A stretch of 50,518 nt of DNA, from assembly GCA_963205455.1 (NCBI GenBank), contig CAUJJL010000038.1, forward strand, positions 1 through 50,518, read 5' to 3'. The notes beneath the pieces were generated by a model, which worked only from the letters and a program-made list of their open reading frames with translations, had not been told where the DNA came from and did not search any database. Source of the stretch: Verrucomicrobiota bacterium (GTDB lineage Bacteria; Verrucomicrobiota; Verrucomicrobiia; Opitutales; Opitutaceae). The stretch's first letter is position 1; every line of letters begins with the position of its first letter. Positions 42,137-50,016 of this stretch are shown here, piece by piece. Position numbers and translations under genes: made by a program.

Positions 42137-43219
42137 TCATTTGCGAACGGCTGATGCGGCATGAACTCCCCCCGCCAAATTAGTGCCCGCCGAGACGAGC
42201 CTGCCGGACTTGTTGTGGTTCGCTCTAGGGTTTGTCATGAGCGCAGCACATAGGAGGAGGCCAGCGCCGAGGGAAGCCGGGATCCAAAAAAGCTCGGTGG
42301 TTATCAGAAAACTCTTCGACTGGAATTCGATCTTCTTTGCACGATCGATTGAGGCGAACGCATCTTCCACAGTGCGGAGATCATCGGCACGAAAGTATCT
42401 GCCCCCTGTTTTTCCGGCAATCTCCCGCAGGGCGGGTTCGTCGAGATCGGAGGGCACCCTGCGGCTTCCGATGCGGTTGTTGTTTTGATCAAACACCGGA
42501 TAAGGCACGCTGCCTTCCCGACCAGCTCCAATGGTGTAAACGGGAATGGCTCGTGCCTTGGCGATTTCCGTTGCCTGTTCGGGTGTCATCGCGCCGCGGT
42601 TATTCGCGCCGTCAGTCAGCAGCACGACAAATGCACCCATACGATGGCCCCCGCTTTCGCGTCCGGATTGCTCGAGTCGCGTAAGGGCGACGCCCAGGCC
42701 GTCCCCAATTGCGGTTCCATCTTCAATGAGCCCAATCTTCAATCGCTCCACCTGGCTGGCGAGCCAGGCGTGATCTAGAGTAAGTGGGGACAGGGTGTAG
42801 GCGCGACCCGAAAATACGACGATTCCGATGCGATCCGACGGCCGCCTGTTGATAAAGGCCTGAATAACGGGTTTGATGACCTGAAGACGGTTGATCCTTT
42901 GGCCATCTCGCTCAAAGTCCTCGGAAAGCATCGAGCCTGACAAGTCGATTGCCATCATGAGATCGTACCCTTGGGAGTTTGATTCCCGCTTGTCGTCGAT
43001 GCGTTGGGGGCGCGCAGCTGCGAGAATGAGCAGGGCTAGTCCGATCACTGAAAATATCTTGGGCCAGCGTGAAGGTGCGAAAAGCGAGCGTCGATGCCAG
43101 GCTGCAGCGAAAGGAACAAACAACACACTGACGGTACGCCTGCCGCGCAACCATGCGACGAGCGGAATTGCAAGCCACAGCAGAAGCCAATACGGGGAAT
43201 GAAATAGGAAGTTCCTCAT
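42137..43219 (-). CDS. batA: BatA: membrane-anchored VWA-domain protein
   Basis: A 360-residue VWA protein with two N-terminal membrane helices (PYWLLLWLAIPLVAWLRG and FSVIGLALLILAAARP). It has a perfect MIDAS DLSGS (92-96), GIVVFSGRAYTLSPLTLDH, VVLLTDGANNRG, and a C-terminal membrane helix (IPASLGAGLLLCAALM). It is paralogous to BatB. ATG overlaps the DUF58 stop (ATGA), so these genes are translationally coupled. Known BatA proteins affect aerotolerance in Bacteroides and stress fitness in spirochaetes. Confidence 0.94.
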   Translation of the reverse strand: MRNFLFHSPYWLLLWLAIPLVAWLRGRRTVSVLFVPFAAAWHRRSLFAPSRWPKIFSVIGLALLILAAARPQRIDDKRESNSQGYDLMMAIDLSGSMLSEDFERDGQRINRLQVIKPVIQAFINRRPSDRIGIVVFSGRAYTLSPLTLDHAWLASQVERLKIGLIEDGTAIGDGLGVALTRLEQSGRESGGHRMGAFVVLLTDGANNRGAMTPEQATEIAKARAIPVYTIGAGREGSVPYPVFDQNNNRIGSRRVPSDLDEPALREIAGKTGGRYFRADDLRTVEDAFASIDRAKKIEFQSKSFLITTELFWIPASLGAGLLLCAALMTNPRANHNKSGRLVSAGTNLAGGVHAASAVRK

Positions 43220-44139
43220 CGATGGATCCGCATCCTTGATCGAAAGAACTTTACCAAGGCATCCAGCCGGTTGTCATTTGTAGATACCACCATTCGCGAC
43301 TTTGAATCCGGAAAGAGCCTGATCCATGATTCATCACGGCGGGTCCGCCACGCCGCATGAGCTGCCTGTTCATCCGCTGAACCATTGAGTGTGACCATTC
43401 TCCCCTGCGTCGGATCGAAGGCCGCGAAGGAATCACCGCAAGGCAGGTTCTGCTCCCATGGATCCTCTATGCGAAACCCCATCGTCTGGTAGCGGCGGCT
43501 GAAGACAGGCCATCCAGGCGGAGCGGTTCGCGGTGCAAAATCGCCCAGCCAGATGAGTACGGAGTGCTTGGGAGCCGCCCGTGAAATCAGGCTCCATGGG
43601 ATTTCGCCCGGTTGATTGGGCAGCTCTTCACGCGCCGGCGCATCCTGCATCGCCGGAGGCGGACTGGCAAGCAGCGTTGCGGCAGAGTACATGATGGCAC
43701 CGCGACTGCGCACCGGTTCACGGAAGTGATGGCGATCTGGCGTAACATGAACGCAACCCACGCGGTCCCGATTGACTGCCCCCAGCATCATGACCAAACC
43801 GGCCAATTCGAGAAGTGCGTCGCGTTTTGATATGGCACCCGAGCCAAATTGCAGGCTGAGTGTGTCTTCAAACAGGACGAGCACCGTGACTTCCCGCTCT
43901 TCGATGAATTTCTTTCGGTAGGGTTCACCAAGACGGGCGGTAACGTTCCAATCGATGTCGCGGACGTCATCTCCGAACTCATAGCGGACCACCTGATCAA
44001 ATTCCATTCCCCGTCCTCTCAGAGCGGACCGATATTCGCCGCTAAGCACATTTTCAACAGCATGCCTCACCCTCCACTCCAATTGGCGCAGAATGGCCAG
44101 AGAGGAAGCGGTATTGGAAATGTCGTCTGCGATTGCCAC
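43216..44139 (-). CDS. DUF58 protein of the Bat operon
   Basis: A 307-residue DUF58 protein. The signature is AVENVLSGEYRSALRGRGME followed by FDQVVRYEFGDDVRDIDWNV and TARLGEPYRKKFIEEREVTV. DUF58 proteins almost always sit between a MoxR ATPase and VWA proteins, as here, and are thought to be VWA-like adaptors. No membrane segment is visible, so it is probably cytoplasmic. It starts 42 bases after the moxR stop, and its stop overlaps batA. Confidence 0.93.
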   Translation of the reverse strand: MAIADDISNTASSLAILRQLEWRVRHAVENVLSGEYRSALRGRGMEFDQVVRYEFGDDVRDIDWNVTARLGEPYRKKFIEEREVTVLVLFEDTLSLQFGSGAISKRDALLELAGLVMMLGAVNRDRVGCVHVTPDRHHFREPVRSRGAIMYSAATLLASPPPAMQDAPAREELPNQPGEIPWSLISRAAPKHSVLIWLGDFAPRTAPPGWPVFSRRYQTMGFRIEDPWEQNLPCGDSFAAFDPTQGRMVTLNGSADEQAAHAAWRTRRDESWIRLFPDSKSRMVVSTNDNRLDALVKFFRSRMRIHR

Positions 44140-44181
44140 TGACGGATTTCTTTAAACGAGGTTTGTCAGGCCGATTCGCAA

Positions 44182-45144
44182 TTAGAGCACGGGCACGGCG
44201 GTCTTTTCCAGTACTTGAGCTACTATTTTGTCGGCAGTCTGCTCGGCTGCTTCTGCCTCATAGGTGAGTCCGATGCGGTGACGCAGCACGTCGGGCGCAA
44301 TTTCCTGTACTACTGCCGGGTTCACAAAGTCCGCTCCGCGGAGCCACGAAAGCGCGCGGCTTGCGGTGTATAGGGCTAGCGATGCGCGGGGCGATGCCCC
44401 AAATGTAAGGAGTCGGAAACCCTTGTCGTCAGCGACTGTCAACGCTCGTGTGCCTCGGACCAAGGCAAGCATATAGGCTTCGATTGCAGGAGAAACGTGG
44501 ATTTGATCCACTGTGGCGCGAAGCGATAACAGCTCATCTCCGCTTGAAACTGCCTTGAGCGCCGGGGCAGTCGTTACCTGTCCCCACCGAGCCAGCATGA
44601 GTGCCTCTTCTTCAGCCGATGGATATTCGACCAACAATTTGAAAAGAAAGCGATCGGTCTGCGCCTCTGGTAACGGGTAAGTGCCCTCTTGCTCAACAGG
44701 GTTTTGGGTTGCCATGACCAAAAACGGTTTGGGTAGAGGATGGGTATTGCCTCCGATGGTCACTTGACGTTCTTGCATTCCCTCAAGCAGCGCACTCTGA
44801 ACCTTGGCCGGTGCACGATTGATTTCGTCCGCGAGAACGAGATTGGCAAAAATTGGCCCTTTATGGACCTTGAAGGAGCCATCCTTTGGAGAAAATATCA
44901 TTGTTCCAACAACATCGCTTGGAAGAAGGTCGGGTGTAAATTGGATGCGTTCAAACTGAACACCGAGGGTTGAACCTAAGGATTTTATCAGCAGAGTCTT
45001 AGCTAAGCCAGGCATGCCCTCCAATAGGACATGACCATTGGAGAGAAGAGCGACAAGAAGCCGTTCGACGACCATATCTTGTCCGATGACGGCCAAGGCA
45101 ATTTCATCACGCAGTTTTTTGGACCAGACGGGACCGGAGAGCAT
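44182..45144 (-). CDS. MoxR-family AAA+ ATPase
   Basis: A 320-residue MoxR ATPase. Walker A GMPGLAKT is at 43-50, Walker B is ANLVLADEINRAPAKVQSAL, sensor 1 is LVMATQNPVEQEGTYPLPEA, and the arginine-finger/sensor 2 region follows TFGASPRASLALYTASRA. MoxR proteins act as chaperones for metal insertion or folding of VWA-type partners. It is the first gene of the Bat operon (moxR, DUF58, batA, batB, batC, batD). Confidence 0.95.
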   Translation of the reverse strand: MLSGPVWSKKLRDEIALAVIGQDMVVERLLVALLSNGHVLLEGMPGLAKTLLIKSLGSTLGVQFERIQFTPDLLPSDVVGTMIFSPKDGSFKVHKGPIFANLVLADEINRAPAKVQSALLEGMQERQVTIGGNTHPLPKPFLVMATQNPVEQEGTYPLPEAQTDRFLFKLLVEYPSAEEEALMLARWGQVTTAPALKAVSSGDELLSLRATVDQIHVSPAIEAYMLALVRGTRALTVADDKGFRLLTFGASPRASLALYTASRALSWLRGADFVNPAVVQEIAPDVLRHRIGLTYEAEAAEQTADKIVAQVLEKTAVPVL

Positions 45145-45310
45145 AGAATGGAAGCAGGCTCATTATCACAGAATTCTGTGTGGGTGCGAGGGAAAGTTTG
45201 AAACGGAGCGAGCAGGCATTTGACTCCATCGGAAACTGCAGGTTTCAGAAGTTGATGAAGTTAGTGTCTGACAAGGTTTGAGGGAATACGGATCAAGGAG
45301 GAGTTATGGA

Positions 45311-46018
45311 ATGACGGCGATTCTATCTGGATCAAATGAAGATGGGGAACCGGCGATGGATGGAGTTGTCATTGGCGGAGTCCGCGGCCCCGTCTTGGTG
45401 GGCAACAAGTTCTCGCTCAAGACCATGTTTGATCACGATTTGAACCGCATTCGCTGCTTCGCGCGCTGGATGAGGCTCTTTCCCAAATTGAAAAAGGAGC
45501 GCTTTTGCCTCTGCAGTGCTCAAATCGCGGTTGCTGCAGCGCTGTTTTCAATGGCGGGTTGCAACGCACCGCTCGCTCGACCGGCTTTCCCTGCCGCCGC
45601 CAGGCCCGAAACGGAGAGCCACGCGGTGGGTTCGGAAAAGGGGACGCTTGAAACCAGGCAACAGCCCGCAAGCGATCTTGGATCCATCCCAGTTCAGGCT
45701 GACCGCGAAGTGCGGATGGAAAGTACCCCACAGCCTGAATCTCCGCTGGAGGTGGGTAAGTTTGCGATTCAGATTGAGTCGCTACCCTCGGATGCGATGA
45801 TCGTCGTCAATGGAGTTCCTTCCGGGCGCACACCCAAAAGGATTCTTCTAGCCGGTACTTCCCAAGGATTTGCCCGTGAAAGGACCTCGATTAAGGTCCG
45901 TTTTTTGGCACTGCAGCCGGACAATCAATCAGTGACGGTTGAAGATCAATTGACTCCCTTGGACCGCATACCTGCTGGTTTGATCTTCACCCCCAACGGT
46001 GTGCAGCGGCACTGGTGA
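45311..46018 (+). CDS. Lipoprotein with PEGA-like segment
   Basis: A protein of up to 235 residues. ATG at 45311 is preceded by a very strong ribosome-binding site (AAGGAGGAG at 45295-45303). However, the only signal-like stretch comes later, at ATG 45470, beginning MRLFPKLKKERF and ending in the lipobox-like LFSMAGC. From 45470 the product would be a 182-residue lipoprotein. After a proline/glutamate-rich linker comes a PEGA-like motif (IQIESLPSDAMIVVNGVPSG followed by RTPKRI), typical of cell-surface or envelope-binding proteins. The function is unknown. It is divergent from the Bat operon and convergent with the histidine kinase. Confidence 0.7.
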   Translation: MTAILSGSNEDGEPAMDGVVIGGVRGPVLVGNKFSLKTMFDHDLNRIRCFARWMRLFPKLKKERFCLCSAQIAVAAALFSMAGCNAPLARPAFPAAARPETESHAVGSEKGTLETRQQPASDLGSIPVQADREVRMESTPQPESPLEVGKFAIQIESLPSDAMIVVNGVPSGRTPKRILLAGTSQGFARERTSIKVRFLALQPDNQSVTVEDQLTPLDRIPAGLIFTPNGVQRHW

Positions 46019-46030
46019 ATACCACTTTGA

Positions 46031-48064
46031 TTATCCCGCCGGTTCCAAGCTCTGAGTAGACGTGGACGCAATTTTGGATTGGGGGAGTATCATTCTAAAC
46101 GTGGCGCCCTCGCCTTTAACAAATGGGTCAATATCCAATGATCCCCCGAGGCTCGTGACAAGTTCCCGGCAAAGCCAGAGGCCAAGTCCCGTGCCGTCCT
46201 TCTTGCTGGTATGAAAGCGGACAAATAGTTTTTTCCTATCTTTCGGCGGTATTCCGGGACCGCTGTCGCGTATGGCAAATTCAAACCCTTGATCAGTATT
46301 GGCAGTGAATAAATCAATTTGCCTGTTCCCTGGGAAGTCGTGAAGCGCCTGAATCGCGTTCAAGAAAAGATTCAATATAATCTGGCGGATCAGTGCAGCA
46401 TCCGTATCAATTGTATCCTGGCGGGCGGTCAAATCGCGATTGATTTCAATTTCATCGGACCTAATCTTTTGCGCAAGCAGAGTAATGGTATCGACGACAG
46501 CTGCGTTAATTGGGGTGGGGGAAAAGTGCAATTCCCTTGGCTTGCCCAAACTCATCATATCCGAAAGAAGCGAATCAATGCGTTTCACTTCTTCGCTAAC
46601 CATTTTGGAAAACTGCAGCCTGAATTCTGGACTGTCGTAATGAGTGGGCAGCAACTCCGCAAAGGTCTTGATCGCAAAAAGAGGATTCCTGATCTCATGA
46701 GCGATGCTTGCCCCAAGAATACCCAAAGTGATAAGCCTATCGGCATGAGCCACCTGAGAAAGCAGTCGCGCCCTAGAAAACGCTAGACTAGCCAAAGATG
46801 CATACTCGCAAAGTTGTTGCGCATCACGAACAGTGAATGGTTTAGAGTCCGGGCGGTTTTTGAGTGCGAATATGATTGAGGACATGCCCCCTTCACTCGC
46901 AACTAATGCACCGAGATTGTATTTCCTCAGGTACGAGATTAAGAAATCTCTGAGCTCAGACGGTTCTTGGTCTTGGACAGTTTCGGGTGTAATGAAAGAA
47001 GATTTTGAGAGCGCTGAAAATACTAAAGGTTCTGGCCTGAAATGTGAGTTGTGATTAACTTCTTCGTTGTCTAGCGGTGAAGAACAGATAGTTAATTCAG
47101 ATTGGGTCCACTTGCCTATGTTATCAACTAGCGCAACTCTAATAGCATCCTCTGCAACACATTGTGCAAGCAGTCGACGAAGTTTGCTGCGTCTAGAAAA
47201 TTCTGTACTATGAATGCAGGAGACGCGCCCTAGTATATGATTGATTAATAGAGCTATGGCCAGTATAGATATGGCGCAGCTCATGAGGATTTTTAGCTGG
47301 GTGGGTAGGGTGCCCCAGAGGGCACTTAGAGCAGTTCCGAGCGCAATTGCAGCCGGAATGGTGATTGCGGCAATTCGGGTGATAGATTTGAATATCTCTT
47401 GAGCTCCAAATAGCGGTGTCTTGCAGATGGAGTAAGACAGCCACAGGCATGAACTGATTATCAAAATGGAAGAGGAGAAGCGGGGGATTGGAAATGGGGC
47501 ATATCGTCTGAGGAGCATTAGAATCAAAATAGTTATTCCGACAGCGCTTGCTGGATAAATTAGGGCTTTAATTTCATTTCTAATCTGATTATCTAGCGTT
47601 GAAATCCTATGTGCAGTGGAGAATAGGAAATATAAAAAGGAAATAAATAGTATTAATAGGTGCGCGAAGTATAGTCCGCCATATGATTCCGATATTATGA
47701 TCTTTGCTGGTCTTGCAAAGGAACCGAGCCACGGGAAGGATGAAGCGATTATACAGCTGGCTGAAATCAATGAGAATGCCCACGAACGAATTTTCCAAGA
47801 ATTAGTAAGTATAACTTCAGAGGCATATGCGAGATGCACTAGGATCAATGATCCGGTCGTGATGCATATCTGGAAGCAAAACGTATTTGGAGAGTATATG
47901 CTGCATAGTTCTCGCAATGTCAGCCAAATGGAGACATGGATAGAAAGGCAAAAGATTGATTTGTTGGCCTTTCGGTTTGAGTTTGCAATCAGGACAATTA
48001 GACCGCACCCAAGAATCAGGGATGGTGCAGCCATCGCCAATAACGCAGGGAAAACAGGGCTCAT
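46031..48064 (-). CDS. Membrane sensor histidine kinase, PrsK-like
   Basis: A 677-residue sensor kinase. Residues 1-280 form several membrane helices (for example LILGCGLIVLIANSN, LYFAHLLILFISFLYFLFST and AAITIPAAIALGTALSALWG). Then comes a GAF-like region (about 285-430), the HisKA H-box ASIAHEIRNPLFAIKTF with His456, N-box NLFLNAIQAL (565-574), G1 DSGPGIPP and G2 GTGLGLWL (624-631). This layout matches PrsK-type kinases of PEP-CTERM/exosortase systems, but other membrane-GAF kinases share it. No response regulator is adjacent. The 5' half of the gene is clearly AT-rich compared with its neighbours. It ends 13 bases from the convergent lipoprotein gene and abuts insertion-sequence remains. 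Confidence 0.9.
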   Translation of the reverse strand: MSPVFPALLAMAAPSLILGCGLIVLIANSNRKANKSIFCLSIHVSIWLTLRELCSIYSPNTFCFQICITTGSLILVHLAYASEVILTNSWKIRSWAFSLISASCIIASSFPWLGSFARPAKIIISESYGGLYFAHLLILFISFLYFLFSTAHRISTLDNQIRNEIKALIYPASAVGITILILMLLRRYAPFPIPRFSSSILIISSCLWLSYSICKTPLFGAQEIFKSITRIAAITIPAAIALGTALSALWGTLPTQLKILMSCAISILAIALLINHILGRVSCIHSTEFSRRSKLRRLLAQCVAEDAIRVALVDNIGKWTQSELTICSSPLDNEEVNHNSHFRPEPLVFSALSKSSFITPETVQDQEPSELRDFLISYLRKYNLGALVASEGGMSSIIFALKNRPDSKPFTVRDAQQLCEYASLASLAFSRARLLSQVAHADRLITLGILGASIAHEIRNPLFAIKTFAELLPTHYDSPEFRLQFSKMVSEEVKRIDSLLSDMMSLGKPRELHFSPTPINAAVVDTITLLAQKIRSDEIEINRDLTARQDTIDTDAALIRQIILNLFLNAIQALHDFPGNRQIDLFTANTDQGFEFAIRDSGPGIPPKDRKKLFVRFHTSKKDGTGLGLWLCRELVTSLGGSLDIDPFVKGEGATFRMILPQSKIASTSTQSLEPAG

Positions 48065-48182
48065 CTTATGGAGGCTAGAAAATTGGATTCATTGATAAAG
48101 CCAGAAAACATCAAGTTTCATAAAATATTAGATACGATTGTTTTACATCGATAATTTAGACTATCCGCAATTTTCGGGTTCT

Positions 48183-49261
48183 TCACGGAACGTAGTGGAT
48201 AGGCGGGGCAGGTGGATAGGGAAGGAGGTCGAGCTTGCCGCTGAAGGAGGGGATTTGGGCGCGGTAGCTTTCGAAGCGGCGGAGGCAGCGGGCGTCGGCC
48301 TTGATGGCCTGGATCTTGGAGTTGAAGCCTTCGGGCAGGGCATTGGTGAATGGGTGTCGGAAATAGGTCAACAGATGTCCCAAGTGGGCCTTGAGCGTGC
48401 GCGCGACCGAACTTCACTGCATCAAGTCTGCTGCGCATGACCGCGCGATACCACTAAGTGAAGAAACGCTCGCCGGCTGCGGCGTCAGGCTGCGACCAGA
48501 ACTCGACCAACTGCTCCTTGTAGCACCACGCGCGTGCCGTCTTCAGGTTCATCTCCAGCAGTTCAGCGAAAGTGGCCTGATGCTTTTCCGGCACAGTGCG
48601 GCGCAACCACAGCCAGCGCGTTTGCTTGAGCGTCTCGTCGCCTGCTTCTTCCAGGCGGCGCGCTTGCTCGCGCCGGGTCTTGTCCACCGCATCGTTCAAA
48701 TGTTGCGAGACGTGAAAACGGTCATGCACGATGGCCGCCGGGTGCGTGGCGGCGAGGAAGTTGGCCCCCATGTCCATCGCCGTAGCTTCGACTTTGGCGC
48801 GTTGCGCGCTCCGCTATGCCTCCCACAATGCCACCGCCTGAGCGGTGTCAGGCCCGGCCACGACCTCCAGCACTCGCCGACCGTCCAGGTCGGTCATCAA
48901 AGACACGTAGCGTTGCCCGCGCTCAAAGCTCTTTTCATCCAAGCCTACGCGCCGCACCCCTTCAGTCGAACGTTGTGCGAGCCCGCGTGCCACGGCCCGA
49001 TCGATCAGGCGCTGCACCCTGTCCCAGTGCAGCCGCGGCAAGTCCGCCGCCTGCGTGAGCGAACGCCATGCCATCATCACCGCCACCGTAAACGCCTCGA
49101 AATGCATCGTGAAACGAGATTCCGGCTCGGCCCATGGCACGCGCACACTCCATACTCCGTGCTCCTCGCGCCGACAGAGCAGCACAGCCGCACTTCGTGG
49201 CCCATGGCGTCGAGGTGCCGCCACTCCCGCTCACTACTGTCGTGCCAGATGTCGGCCTACC
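48183..49261 (-). pseudogene. Decayed ISL3-family transposase gene
   Basis: The minus strand encodes a broken ISL3 transposase in pieces. Near 49250-49190: WHDSSEREWRHLDAMGHEV. After a frameshift at about 49185: CRREEHGVWSVRVPWAEPES, then RRVGLDEKSFERGQRYVSLM. A TAG stop (48814-48816) interrupts the frame, which then continues with MDMGANFLAATHPAAIVHDR and FHVSQHLNDAVDKTRR. A second TAG at 48454-48456 and one extra base near 48411 precede the C-terminal part HLLTYFRHPFTNALPEGFNS. The DDE-type core is thus dead. The N-terminal zinc-finger part is missing because an IS66 end begins at 49262. The original end of the element is probably near 48165-48180. Confidence 0.9.
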
Positions 49262-49321
49262 GTAAGCGTCTGGCGGAGGACAGGGTAGAAGTGAAGGAGG
49301 ATGGGTGATAGAGTGTGTGGA

Positions 49322-49681
49322 ATGAGTACGGCAATATCGATGGGAGAAACGAGCGTGGTGGAGAGGGAGCGCAGGTCCCCTCGGGCGGGGGATCGGGAGC
49401 GAGCGTTGGAGGAGATGGAGCAGAGGGGAAAGTCGGTGGAAGAGGTGGCAAGGGAGACGGGGTTGTTGATATGGACCCTGAAGCGCTGGCGGACGGATGC
49501 GCGCAGGGGCAAGTCAGAAAAGGTGAAAGCGCAATCAGGACTGTTGTGCGTGCCGAAGCCCGTCGCGATGGAAGTGTGGTCAGTGGAGGTGATGTTGGGC
49601 AATGCGATGAGGGTCCGGCTGGTGGCAGGCTGTCCGGCAAAGTGGGCGGCAGAGATGATTCGGGAATTGAATCGATGCTGA
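49322..49681 (+). CDS. tnpA: IS66-family TnpA (OrfA)
   Basis: A roughly 119-residue protein with an N-terminal helix-turn-helix-like region (VEEVARETGLLIWTLKRWRT) and the C-terminal block VWSVEVMLGNAMRVRLVAGC, typical of IS66 OrfA. ATG 49322 is a reasonable start; 49301 lies directly against an AAGGAGG box and is too close for normal initiation, while a GTG at 49313 is also possible. The stop TGA overlaps the tnpB start. Confidence 0.85.
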   Translation: MSTAISMGETSVVERERRSPRAGDRERALEEMEQRGKSVEEVARETGLLIWTLKRWRTDARRGKSEKVKAQSGLLCVPKPVAMEVWSVEVMLGNAMRVRLVAGCPAKWAAEMIRELNRC

Positions 49682-50016
49682 GCCTGAGCGGAACGACACG
49701 AGTGTACCTGAGAGCCGGGGCGACAGATTTGAGAGGAGGTTTTGAGAGGCTGTGCCAGCTTGCCAGGAGTCATTTTGGCCAGGAGAAGATCGAGGGAGGC
49801 GAGGTGTTCGCGTTCTGCAACGCAAGGCGGACCCGGGTGAAGCTGCTCTTTCACGATTCGAGCGGGTTGTGGTTGTGCGCGAAAAGACCTGATGGTGGAA
49901 GGTTCGATTGGGTGGAGGAAGGACCGGTGGATCCGATGACCGCGGCACAGTTGTGGGCATTGGTGAGTGGGCTGGAGGTTGGGGGATGGCGGCGATCGTG
50001 GCGTCGTCCGAGGTGA
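49675..50016 (+). CDS. tnpB: IS66-family TnpB (OrfB)
   Basis: A 113-residue IS66 OrfB protein. Family landmarks: VYLRAGATDLRGGFERLCQL near the start, then GGEVFAFCNARRTRVKLLFH, DSSGLWLCAKRPDGGRF and PMTAAQLWALVSGLEV. ATG at 49675 overlaps the end of tnpA, and its own end overlaps the beginning of tnpC. It is required for IS66 transposition, though its exact role is unclear. Confidence 0.95.
   Translation: MLSLSGTTRVYLRAGATDLRGGFERLCQLARSHFGQEKIEGGEVFAFCNARRTRVKLLFHDSSGLWLCAKRPDGGRFDWVEEGPVDPMTAAQLWALVSGLEVGGWRRSWRRPR

Noticed and set aside
48391..49308. A 305-codon plus-strand open frame across the IS remnant
   Set aside because: It is antisense to the ISL3 transposase pieces, which are recognisable on the minus strand.
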